Source: a virus. From it: DNA of 50,108 nt. Shown here one piece after another: positions 13,485 through 20,052 of this stretch (its first letter is position 1; every line of letters begins with the position of its first letter). The stretch lies in IMG/VR virus record IMGVR_UViG_3300023223_000822, positions 1 through 50,108 of that record; one strand, written 5' to 3'. The position numbers and the translations under genes are program-made. The notes beneath the pieces are model-generated. The model made no database searches, was not told the origin of the DNA, and saw only the letters and a list, made by a program, of their open reading frames with translations.

Positions 13485-13880
13485 CTACTCCCCCAAAACG
13501 TAGATCTTTCTTTCTCTCTTTCTCGCCTGACGAATAGTGTGCCATGTCCCTGACCGCCGACGCTCTTTTCCATTTGGAGTTGCGATCAGTTCGTCAGTTA
13601 CTTCAACGATGTGAACATTTCGGATCAGAGGCGGATATGTTTCAAGGTACTCATCCGCTGTGGCCTTTTGAGACTGTAATAGGGTTATCGTGCATGGATG
13701 TGCAATCACCCTTTGGCCCGGTCTCTTCAGAGCCATAACAATCAGGCCGGCATCTTCGTCCGATCCTATACAATTCCCGTGGTGGAATTCGCTCCACTCG
13801 GTATGTAAAATCCGCCGGACAAACTCGACCTTTTGTTCCCACGTCATCCCACTCTGGGAACCAGTAAATCCGTACTTCAC
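13485..13880 (-). CDS. SLOG (DprA/YspA-like) nucleotide-binding domain protein
   Basis: 131 aa from GTG 13880, which overlaps the upstream TGA; the longer ATG 13931 is less likely. Rossmann-like signatures are KYGFTGSQSGMTWEQ, HHGNCIGSDEDAGLIV, VIAHPC, and ELIATPNGKERRRSGTWHT followed by a basic helix and IYVL. This fits the SLOG superfamily, which binds nucleotides or nucleotide-derived signals. It may process or sense a purine derivative with the adjacent Hpt; this is inference. Confidence 0.7.
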   Translation of the reverse strand: MKYGFTGSQSGMTWEQKVEFVRRILHTEWSEFHHGNCIGSDEDAGLIVMALKRPGQRVIAHPCTITLLQSQKATADEYLETYPPLIRNVHIVEVTDELIATPNGKERRRSGTWHTIRQARKRERKIYVLGE

Positions 13881-14089
13881 ACTCGGACTCTCCAAATCTT
13901 GCCGCAATCTAAACAAACGTCCCGGCGCCATCGCTCTATACGAGAATCCGGATCGTGCTCACATTCATCTTCTTTGAGAATGGGTCCTGAAGACCAGAAG
14001 GTTGAAGTAACATTAGCCGGTTCCGGATCGGTCCATCGATCGCGAACCAACTCTACCAAGTCAAGAAATTTCTTCAGTAAATATTTCAT
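13877..14089 (-). CDS. 70-aa zinc-binding small protein
   Basis: ATG 14089 overlaps the ligase TGA (ATGA) and the stop overlaps the next GTG (GTGA), which fixes both ends. An amphipathic N-terminal helix (MKYLLKKFLDLVELVRDRW) is followed by CEHD (residues 48-51) and CLDCGKIW, a probable C/H/C/C zinc site. Function unknown. Confidence 0.7.
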   Translation of the reverse strand: MKYLLKKFLDLVELVRDRWTDPEPANVTSTFWSSGPILKEDECEHDPDSRIERWRRDVCLDCGKIWRVRV

Positions 14090-15288
14090 CCTGCCCACGC
14101 TGCTGCTTCTCGCAGATCCTTCATACTTGTTAGACAATCCTCGGCCATTTTGGAATCTGCCCCTTCGGCAGGTCTCCACCGATCAATCGTCGCATGAGAG
14201 AGACGAAGTGATCGACTCGAAACATCTTGACCCGATACTTCGGCCACTCGACCCAGGAGTCGTGGATCGAGGGAGACTTCGTCCGTTTCCGGATCGTAAA
14301 CCGTAATTTTCTCCCGAGTAGTCAGCTTCATATTAGTACACATCGCAATAGGGTGGAGACCCGATTCCGTTACCACGGAGAATTCCAAAGCCCCAACCAG
14401 GTTTTTCCAAGCAGTCCCCTCGTCACCCCGAATGAATCCGGTTACGAAGGCATCAAACTCGACCCGCTTTTTCACCTTAACCCAAGCATCCCGCCGGCGA
14501 CTGGAACTCGCAATATATCTTGAGTTCCGATTCTTCAGCATGATTCCTTCGCCGCCTTCCGCCACAATCTCTTCAAAAAACTCTCGCTTGTTAGAGACTT
14601 GGTACTTGGGAAACTCAAAAAGGTGACCCCACTCGGATTGGGAAATCATTTCCTCGAATAAATCCAACTTGGCGAGGCGATCCCAAAGTGGGAGATCTCT
14701 CAGATCCTGGCCTTGGCAACTTGTTATGTCAAAAACCTGGCAGATGAGAGGGGCATCTTGGTCAGTTTGCATCCTGCGAGAATTCTTGGCCTCAAGATGA
14801 AGAGCCGAAGTCGTCGAGTGCAAACTCGTTTTCGTAATTTCACCTTTAGTCGTATATTCCCGGGTGTCAATCGGCTTTTCGATTATCGCCTCGCAATCGA
14901 TTGTGGCCGAAAAGTTGGGAACGAAATCAAACCAGAGGAATTGATTCTGAAGTTCTTGGTACCGGTAGGATTGGACCGAAACCGTCCGGGAGTGGGCGAA
15001 CACCCCAACTCCGGCAACAAAATGGACGATCACTCGGCACCCGTTAATTTTCCTTTGGGCGATCCAGCTCGGGGAATCCCAAATCTTCCTTTGCTCTTCG
15101 GGTTTCAGATTCCATTCGGCGAACGCCAGCATGGGCGTCAATTCCTGGTAGGGCAGGCCGCCTTCGGGGAGAAAATGTTCCCGAAGAACTCGAACACAAT
15201 CCGCTTTACCGATCTTCTTGTTAGAGAGAATGACTTCCAGACCAAGTTCCTCACATTTCTCGATCAGCCTTTGGAGTTTTTGCAACAT
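14086..15288 (-). CDS. ATP-dependent DNA ligase
   Basis: 400 aa from ATG 15288. Nucleotidyltransferase motifs: I is QRKINGCR (K80 nucleophile, Asn in place of the usual Asp), III is TIDCEAII, IIIa is CQVFDI, IV is EGGEGIMLKN and V is AWVKVKK. An OB-like domain follows (FDAFVTGFIRGDEGTAWKN). It seals nicks with ATP. KxNG at motif I, the long C-terminal extension (last 80 residues) and the short N-terminal region differ from T4 ligase. The upstream site is weak (GGGGTATATAG). Confidence 0.92.
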   Translation of the reverse strand: MLQKLQRLIEKCEELGLEVILSNKKIGKADCVRVLREHFLPEGGLPYQELTPMLAFAEWNLKPEEQRKIWDSPSWIAQRKINGCRVIVHFVAGVGVFAHSRTVSVQSYRYQELQNQFLWFDFVPNFSATIDCEAIIEKPIDTREYTTKGEITKTSLHSTTSALHLEAKNSRRMQTDQDAPLICQVFDITSCQGQDLRDLPLWDRLAKLDLFEEMISQSEWGHLFEFPKYQVSNKREFFEEIVAEGGEGIMLKNRNSRYIASSSRRRDAWVKVKKRVEFDAFVTGFIRGDEGTAWKNLVGALEFSVVTESGLHPIAMCTNMKLTTREKITVYDPETDEVSLDPRLLGRVAEVSGQDVSSRSLRLSHATIDRWRPAEGADSKMAEDCLTSMKDLREAAAWAG

Positions 15289-15292
15289 GATT

Positions 15293-15475
15293 CTATATAC
15301 CCCGGATGTTCTTGGAAGCAAGGCTAACCGCTTCGTCTTTGGTCATTCCGAGACGTTCTGCCTCGATTTTAACCCGGCGTTCAAGTTCAGCTCGAATTTC
15401 CTGGATAACTTCCAGGGTCGGGCTGTTCATCAGAATCTGTTTGAGCTGCTGTTTGGTCTGGTCTTGGTATTTCAT
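15293..15475 (-). CDS. 60-aa helical hypothetical
   Basis: ATG 15475 follows GGAAGGTGAGGA and overlaps the preceding TGA (ATGA). One long charged helix (VIQEIRAELERRVKIEAERL), then MTKDEAVSLASKNIRGI. First substantial gene of the transcript from the promoter at 15562-15590. Function unknown. Confidence 0.7.
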   Translation of the reverse strand: MKYQDQTKQQLKQILMNSPTLEVIQEIRAELERRVKIEAERLGMTKDEAVSLASKNIRGI

Positions 15476-15537
15476 TCCTCACCTTCCTCTTGAGCCTTTC
15501 GGTTCGCTTCAAACCATTCCCAGTCTTTGTTCGTCAT
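15472..15537 (-). CDS. 21-aa peptide, first gene after the promoter
   Basis: MTNKDWEWFEANRKAQEEG plus EE, ending in an ATGA overlap with the next gene. I choose ATG 15537 over ATG 15555 because it places GACGAGGA exactly 7 nt before the start, as in two other promoter-proximal genes (18023, 27956), and because the predicted transcript start falls at about 15555. It may be a functional peptide or a coupling leader. Confidence 0.55.
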   Translation of the reverse strand: MTNKDWEWFEANRKAQEEGEE

Positions 15538-15561
15538 CTTCATATCCTCGTCCATATACCT

Positions 15562-15590
15562 ATTATAGCATACTGGCCTAAGGATGTCAA
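15562..15590 (-). promoter_or_regulatory. Sigma70-type promoter
   Basis: TTGACA (15590-15585), 17-bp spacer, TATAAT (15567-15562) preceded by TGC (extended -10). It drives the ligase-Hpt-RecA block. A 13-nt element, AAAGACTATAAGC, lies 5 bp upstream of the -35 (15596-15608) and is shared with the promoter at 24689. Confidence 0.9.
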
Positions 15591-15638
15591 CTACAGCTTA
15601 TAGTCTTTTGGACCTCAAGGTGGTCTTTTTATTCCTTG

Positions 15639-16706
15639 TTAGGCTGACTTGTTAGTGTCATCCGAACCAATCTTCAAATCATAGTCTCGGGTAATCACTC
15701 CCAAATCCTTATCACCACGCCATTGTGCCTTAACCCAAGTCCAATTCCTTCCCTTGTTAGGACCCGACTTAAGTGGCTTAGCATAATGACGAACAAAACC
15801 CCGCACTGGATGCAATCGACGAGGAGTGTAGGGTAAAGATCCTGTTCCCATCAGCATTTCATGATCCTTCAACTCAAGGACGTGATGTTCGTAGAACTTC
15901 CGCTCGGCGTATTTCGGCCGCTTGGTCTTAATCTTCTTCACTTCTGGTTTCGCACCAGATACAGTTCGAACGATCGTGTGGATCGACTTCAAACCGGCCA
16001 AGAACATGATCATCATTTCAACTATCGTCTGATACGTATCGGAAGATAGAAACGGCTCCGGACTGACCCCGGATAGTGGGGCCGGTAGTATACTTAGATC
16101 CGCAAATCCCTTCGCATCTCGCTCAATGAATTGCGGTAATGGAATATGAAGCTCAATCGGAAAATGAGAGATCTTGTCGGCTTGTCGCTCATCGTTAATC
16201 AATGTCCCGCGCTCGTTATAGGTCGAGAAGTTCACGCAAAGAAACTTGTCGCCCGGATTGATGCCCATTGCAACATAATTTAAGTTCGCCCCCACCGACC
16301 GATCAGCAATTCGCTCTTCTAACAAATACATCATAGACGACACATTCTCTGGTCGTGGGTCCATAATAATCTCAACGAACGTATCCGGAAAGGGAGGGTT
16401 CATTTCCGTACTCAGACTAGTCTTTCTTATAGCTTCCAAATCCAGAGCGTGAGTGCGGAACTTCATCGAAGAACGAAGATTGGGGGCAAGCGTCCCCTCT
16501 GCTCCAAACCACTCAATCAATCCCTTGGCTGTATCAATACCAGAACCTGGTTCTACCGGAAAGAAATCACTACGAATAGACATGTCTGGTGGAGGCTTTT
16601 TCGACTTGCCCAATATAAAAGCCTCGATTTTCTCCAGGTGTCGTAACCAATGATCAAAACCTGGGCTAAATGAAACGACTCGCTTTTTGCTCCGGCTCTT
16701 CCGCAT
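15639..16706 (-). CDS. 355-aa hypothetical with C-terminal RGF/HY and WRGD module
   Basis: Large soluble protein with no recognised catalytic motif. The C-terminal 100 residues (FYEHHVLELKDHE, HPVRGFVRHYAKP, WVKAQWRGDKDLGVITRDY) resemble a module I recall from phage and prophage hypotheticals. The N-terminus is basic. Its start lies just after a palindrome and a strong hairpin that follow the homing endonuclease. Possibly virion or host-takeover; unknown. About 48 nt of A-rich sequence separate its stop from the next promoter. Confidence 0.75.
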   Translation of the reverse strand: MRKSRSKKRVVSFSPGFDHWLRHLEKIEAFILGKSKKPPPDMSIRSDFFPVEPGSGIDTAKGLIEWFGAEGTLAPNLRSSMKFRTHALDLEAIRKTSLSTEMNPPFPDTFVEIIMDPRPENVSSMMYLLEERIADRSVGANLNYVAMGINPGDKFLCVNFSTYNERGTLINDERQADKISHFPIELHIPLPQFIERDAKGFADLSILPAPLSGVSPEPFLSSDTYQTIVEMMIMFLAGLKSIHTIVRTVSGAKPEVKKIKTKRPKYAERKFYEHHVLELKDHEMLMGTGSLPYTPRRLHPVRGFVRHYAKPLKSGPNKGRNWTWVKAQWRGDKDLGVITRDYDLKIGSDDTNKSA

Positions 16707-16713
16707 AATACCG

Positions 16714-16752
16714 TTGTATACAAGGAAAGGGTTGATTTCTCAACCCTCTCCT
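16714..16752 (-). other. Palindrome and 13-bp stem-loop
   Basis: 16723-16752 folds on the transcribed strand as AGGAGAGGGTTGA - GAAA - TCAACCCTTTCCT, 13 bp with one G-T pair and a GNRA tetraloop. It is followed by the 10-nt palindrome TTGTATACAA (16714-16723). There is no T-run, so either a weak terminator or an RNA-processing hairpin between the homing endonuclease and the 355-aa gene. Confidence 0.65.
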
Positions 16753-16771
16753 CTTACGGTGGTTCAATCCG

Positions 16772-17422
16772 CTACGCGAAGTAATCGAATGACTTTTTTC
16801 TCAGCTGAACCAACTCTGCCAACTTCTCCGCTTTCTTACCATGCAGGGGGATCATTTCCTGGAATCGAAGAATTTCCTTCCCCGGGATCTGTATTCTCCA
16901 TATTCCGTCTGCACCATTCTTCATTCGCCGTTTGTACGGATAAAAGTTCAGCGAATTAAGTAGGAAGATCGTGTCCTCCGCCAGTTGGTCCGACACCGTG
17001 TAGTATCGGACGGCCCTACTCATATAACCTCTTTTATCCACCCCTCCAGCAATAGTGCCATCTGTGTCCCACATTCCCGCTAGTAGGGAGGCTCTCTGGT
17101 CGACAGTACCCTCAAACACTCCGCGAGGGAGGCTCTTCGTGTGGGAGTTGGCTCGTGCGAAACCTAAATCCGAAAGGTAATGGTGGTGTCGTCGAGGCCA
17201 AGTCACTACCCATATCTGTTCGGACTGCTCGTGATTACGAAAGTTTGCCTTCATCCCCAGATCGTGGAAGCATAATCTTACAAGTTCCTGATACTGCCAC
17301 TGCCCTGCTAGTCTGATCTGAGGGCCGGCAGTCCAAGACCCATCGCCGACATAAAAGCCGGCGAGGTAATACTGAGAATCGAGATCGAAACTAAGCAAAA
17401 TCCAGAGACTTTTCGCGAACAA
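16772..17422 (-). CDS. LAGLIDADG homing endonuclease
   Basis: Up to 216 aa with both motifs: LAGFYVGDG (residues 20-28) and LLAGMWDTDG (113-122), so a monomeric two-domain enzyme that cuts a long DNA target. The start is uncertain: TTG 17422 overlaps the sigma-like gene by 32 nt, and TTG 17398 is an alternative. It appears free-standing, with an apparently complete gene on each side, rather than inside an obvious intron or intein. Likely a selfish insertion that spreads by cutting phages lacking it. Confidence 0.9.
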   Translation of the reverse strand: MFAKSLWILLSFDLDSQYYLAGFYVGDGSWTAGPQIRLAGQWQYQELVRLCFHDLGMKANFRNHEQSEQIWVVTWPRRHHHYLSDLGFARANSHTKSLPRGVFEGTVDQRASLLAGMWDTDGTIAGGVDKRGYMSRAVRYYTVSDQLAEDTIFLLNSLNFYPYKRRMKNGADGIWRIQIPGKEILRFQEMIPLHGKKAEKLAELVQLRKKSFDYFA

Positions 17423-18023
17423 AGCCCAACCAGTTGTGAATTGTGCTTGTGGTCACCCCGAATTTCTCACTCAGGAATTCGACATCCGGGCCGACATCAA
17501 GAATAGTTTCCAACATCGGAGAGATGGAGCGATCCCGCTTGCTCTTCGGTTTCGCCGCCAAATTCTCGGCCCAACCTAACAAGTGGCCAAATATCTCAGC
17601 CCTTTCGACTGTCAGTTCAATATCTTGCTGGCCATCTTCTTCCAAAATCCGATCCAGTTGGTAGGTTCCTACCACGAATTCGTCTTCCTCGCTGGTCTCC
17701 TGGATCGAACCTCCCCGGAGTTCCCCGAGAGGATTCCGGCTGTTCTTGCTCAGGTAGTTGACACAGATGGTTCGGGTCACGAAGAAGATGACCCCGCCGA
17801 AATTGGCTTTCTCGGGATTGAAGACCTTCAGCATATCCTTTTCCATGCAGCGGACGAAGGCGTCATTTACCAGGGTATCCCATTCTTCGGTATGACCGAA
17901 GGGGACAAAGTGACGAACTAGTTTGTGGGCCAAGGACGGGGCGTACTCATCCGTCATGTAGTAACGGTAGAGATCGTCGTAATCCTTGGGTACGTAATTA
18001 TTATCCGGTGTCAGGGTGGTCAT
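17391..18023 (-). CDS. Sigma-70-family-like transcription factor
   Basis: 210 aa. Residues 44-95 (TEEWDTLVNDAFVRCMEKDM, KANFGGVIFFVTRTICVNYL) follow ECF sigma region 2. The C-terminus (VEFLSEKFGVTTSTIHNWLG) is a helix-turn-helix in the region 4 position. The acidic linker is long. The protein ends right after the helix-turn-helix, at the edge of the homing endonuclease gene, so loss of a few C-terminal residues cannot be excluded. It is first in its transcript, behind a promoter with two CRP-type sites, and could redirect host RNA polymerase to later genes. Confidence 0.65.
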   Translation of the reverse strand: MTTLTPDNNYVPKDYDDLYRYYMTDEYAPSLAHKLVRHFVPFGHTEEWDTLVNDAFVRCMEKDMLKVFNPEKANFGGVIFFVTRTICVNYLSKNSRNPLGELRGGSIQETSEEDEFVVGTYQLDRILEEDGQQDIELTVERAEIFGHLLGWAENLAAKPKSKRDRSISPMLETILDVGPDVEFLSEKFGVTTSTIHNWLGFVREKSLDFA

Positions 18024-18055
18024 TGGTCTTTCCTCGTCTTTACTTCAGTATACTA

Positions 18056-18084
18056 ATTATAGCACATTTTGCATCCGAAGTCAA
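18056..18084 (-). promoter_or_regulatory. Sigma70-type promoter of the sigma-like gene
   Basis: TTGACT (18084-18079), 17-bp spacer, TATAAT (18061-18056) with extended TGC. Predicted start is near 18049. The leader ends GACGAGGA plus 7 nt plus ATG 18023. Two CRP-type operators lie upstream, centred near -60.5 and -100.5 by this estimate. Confidence 0.9.
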
Positions 18085-18101
18085 CATCTAGTTTCTTGTT
18101 T

Positions 18102-18117
18102 TGTGACGTAGATCACA
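18102..18117 (-). promoter_or_regulatory. CRP-type operator, proximal
   Basis: TGTGA-CGTAGA-TCACA, a perfect match to the two CRP half sites. On the coding strand the longer context AATGTGATCTACGTCACA differs from the ideal CRP site at only two central bases. Its centre is about 60-61 bp upstream of the predicted start, the classic class I activation position. Confidence 0.75.
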
Positions 18118-18141
18118 TTCTGTCGATGGCAATCCCCATTT

Positions 18142-18157
18142 TGTGACAAAGATCACA
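18142..18157 (-). promoter_or_regulatory. CRP-type operator, distal
   Basis: TGTGA-CAAAGA-TCACA, again perfect half sites, placed exactly 40 bp from the proximal site (same helix face). It overlaps the stop codon of the delta-like gene. The flanks TTTTGTGAC and AGATCACA are shared with the proximal site. Confidence 0.7.
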
Positions 18158-19037
18158 ATCTCTTCATACCGACTCCAGAATTGGCTACCAAAAGGGTCAA
18201 GGCTGCCTCTGGATGGCTCATGGCCATCCGATCTAGGTAAACCAGTCTCCTAGCCACAACCTCAAGATCATCTCCGTTCCACATCCTAGCCGATTCTTCA
18301 GTCTCCTCTAACCTTCGGTACCCCAGGGCAAGCTCTTTCCCTATTCTCTGGGGATCATTCCCCATCTGGTAGAGAGCCTTGAAATGGACAATCTCCGTCA
18401 ACCGAATTATCACCCGCCTCCAAGCAACGTCAAACCCAATCGTCCTGGCCACCAACAACAGTTCCTTGTGCTTTCCCCTCATGAACAAGGACATCAAATT
18501 ACCTTCGTAGGACTCCTGCAGGTAGTCCGCCACATTCTCCTCGTCCCAGCCAAGGATCTTCGCCCTTCTCAGGACTGGTTCAAAATCCTCCGGCTCCATG
18601 TCCCAGTCTAGTTTCAGCAGTCCTCTCAAGCCTAAGCTGGACCCCATCTGGCCTATCAGTACCTTCAAGACATCTCTTTTCACCCGGTACCTGGCTCCAA
18701 GCTTGGTGCTCAGTTCCCCTTCATCCGTTTCCGCCAGAACATAAGTCTCGGTCGGAATAGCCAGGCCACTCACGAACCTCTTGTTGAATCCCTCCAAAAC
18801 GTAAAGTACCACCCCAGAGTCGAAGATGCTGTGTTCTTCTATTCGACCTTTCGTTTCGTTCACTACATCCTTGCTGTAGGTGACAAAGTGGATTCTCGCC
18901 TTGATCTTCTTCCGGTACGCTCGGACTAGTAGATAGAACTGGTACTTCGAAGACTTACCTCGAGATACCGTCATCTTGTGGGGAAAGGCGCCCGTGTGAT
19001 TCTCCAACCAGAATAAGACTGACCCTTCCTCACTCAA
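18153..19037 (-). CDS. Clamp-loader delta-subunit-like protein
   Basis: 294 aa, TTG start overlapping the upstream TGA (TTGA). The C-terminal third (VIIRLTEIVHFKALYQMGND, LGYRRLEETEESARMWN, DDLEVVARRLVYLDRM) follows the collar domain of DNA polymerase III delta. No Walker A is visible, as expected for delta. It follows a delta'-like gene. Together they could load a host or phage clamp; no clamp gene is seen here. The stop codon overlaps a CRP-type site of the next promoter. Confidence 0.6.
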   Translation of the reverse strand: MSEEGSVLFWLENHTGAFPHKMTVSRGKSSKYQFYLLVRAYRKKIKARIHFVTYSKDVVNETKGRIEEHSIFDSGVVLYVLEGFNKRFVSGLAIPTETYVLAETDEGELSTKLGARYRVKRDVLKVLIGQMGSSLGLRGLLKLDWDMEPEDFEPVLRRAKILGWDEENVADYLQESYEGNLMSLFMRGKHKELLLVARTIGFDVAWRRVIIRLTEIVHFKALYQMGNDPQRIGKELALGYRRLEETEESARMWNGDDLEVVARRLVYLDRMAMSHPEAALTLLVANSGVGMKRL

Positions 19038-19750
19038 CTTCTTTTACTCATAAGATAAAGAACCAGCTTAGTTCTAGCCGGGTTGTCCTCTCGTTTCATA
19101 AATTCCAGTTCTTCCGGAAGGACCTTGTCCTTAATTGCTGGTGTCAAAGCCAGTCCGTTCACAATCTCGTTAGAGAACAAGGAAGTCAGGCCACGAGATC
19201 CTCCTTTAAGCTCGCGACGAATCTCGATCACCATGTCTTTCATCACCAAAGTGCGGATCGATCCGTCTAGAGTCCCATCGTATAGGTTCAAACGGTCCAC
19301 GGTCTTCGCATCGTAGTTAAGTCTTTGAAGATTTCCTAGTACTGCCTTCCTCGACAGGAATGGCAGTCGAACCACGTTTGACCTAGACATCAGAGTGTGT
19401 AGTTTCTCCGGTATGTCTTGAGCTTGAAAGATAAACCTGGTCCATCGCGCTTCTTCGGCAGCCTTCAACAAGGGTCCGGCTGAGTCGGTCGGTAACTTCT
19501 CCATTCCGGCCACAAAGACGTGACTCAATTGGGATCCTGCCCTGGGAGCTTTTCTTGCCTCCGCTTCAATCTCGCGGGCCTTCGCTTTCGTGACATTTTC
19601 TGCCTGGTAGGCGGTGTAGTCCTCGGGCGATGCTATTTTCTTCAGCGTCCTAGGCAGTAACATTCCCAAACCCAGGTCATTCGCACAAATCACAAAGAAA
19701 TTCGTTCGGTCCGGATAATTTACAATCCGTAGGAACTCTTGGATCCTCAA
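19034..19750 (-). CDS. Clamp-loader delta'-like AAA protein
   Basis: 238 aa, TTG start overlapping the upstream TGA. HVFVAGMEKLPTDSAGPLLK, then AAEEARWTRFIFQAQ and LMSRSNVVRLPF, reproduces the Walker B / sensor 1 / SRx arginine-finger run of DNA polymerase III delta'. The N-terminus is shortened and has no P-loop, so it would be an inactive AAA stator like delta'. It pairs with the delta-like gene downstream. Confidence 0.7.
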   Translation of the reverse strand: MRIQEFLRIVNYPDRTNFFVICANDLGLGMLLPRTLKKIASPEDYTAYQAENVTKAKAREIEAEARKAPRAGSQLSHVFVAGMEKLPTDSAGPLLKAAEEARWTRFIFQAQDIPEKLHTLMSRSNVVRLPFLSRKAVLGNLQRLNYDAKTVDRLNLYDGTLDGSIRTLVMKDMVIEIRRELKGGSRGLTSLFSNEIVNGLALTPAIKDKVLPEELEFMKREDNPARTKLVLYLMSKRS

Positions 19751-20052
19751 TCAATATCTCCGAGATCGACGTCTTCGGCCTTGACCTTCAGCTGGCCTTT
19801 ATCTCGCAACGCGGTTGTCCTTGCATCCTCAATAAGAGGACCCATAAGCAGTTGATCGGTCAACATTCCGATCCTGTCTGAGTCCGAATATTCTTGGTCC
19901 TCATAAGCGGCGGTCCGCAAGATCAGCTCTTCCAGGTATTTCGCCACCAAGGTATCACCGTGAGTCTGTGCAACAGCCCGGCATCTTTGCCGTAGATTAC
20001 ACATTGACCGGCACGTGACCTCTTTGTCATTGTAGAATCCGAAACAGTTCAT
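19747..20052 (-). CDS. 101-aa Cys-rich small protein
   Basis: ATG 20052 overlaps the VWA stop (ATGA), and the stop overlaps the next TTG. Four cysteines at the N-terminus (C3, C14, C18, C24) could hold zinc or an Fe-S cluster. The C-terminus is acidic (AEDVDLGDID), like several recombination proteins here. Function unknown; its place between the VWA and clamp-loader genes is tight. Confidence 0.65.
   Translation of the reverse strand: MNCFGFYNDKEVTCRSMCNLRQRCRAVAQTHGDTLVAKYLEELILRTAAYEDQEYSDSDRIGMLTDQLLMGPLIEDARTTALRDKGQLKVKAEDVDLGDID

Noticed and set aside
14713-15327. 204-aa plus-strand frame
   Set aside because: Antisense to the ligase; long only because of codon bias.
17391-18023. Intron or intein interruption of the sigma-like gene
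   Set aside because: The frame keeps a complete C-terminal helix-turn-helix, I see no splice core, and the endonuclease is in another frame.
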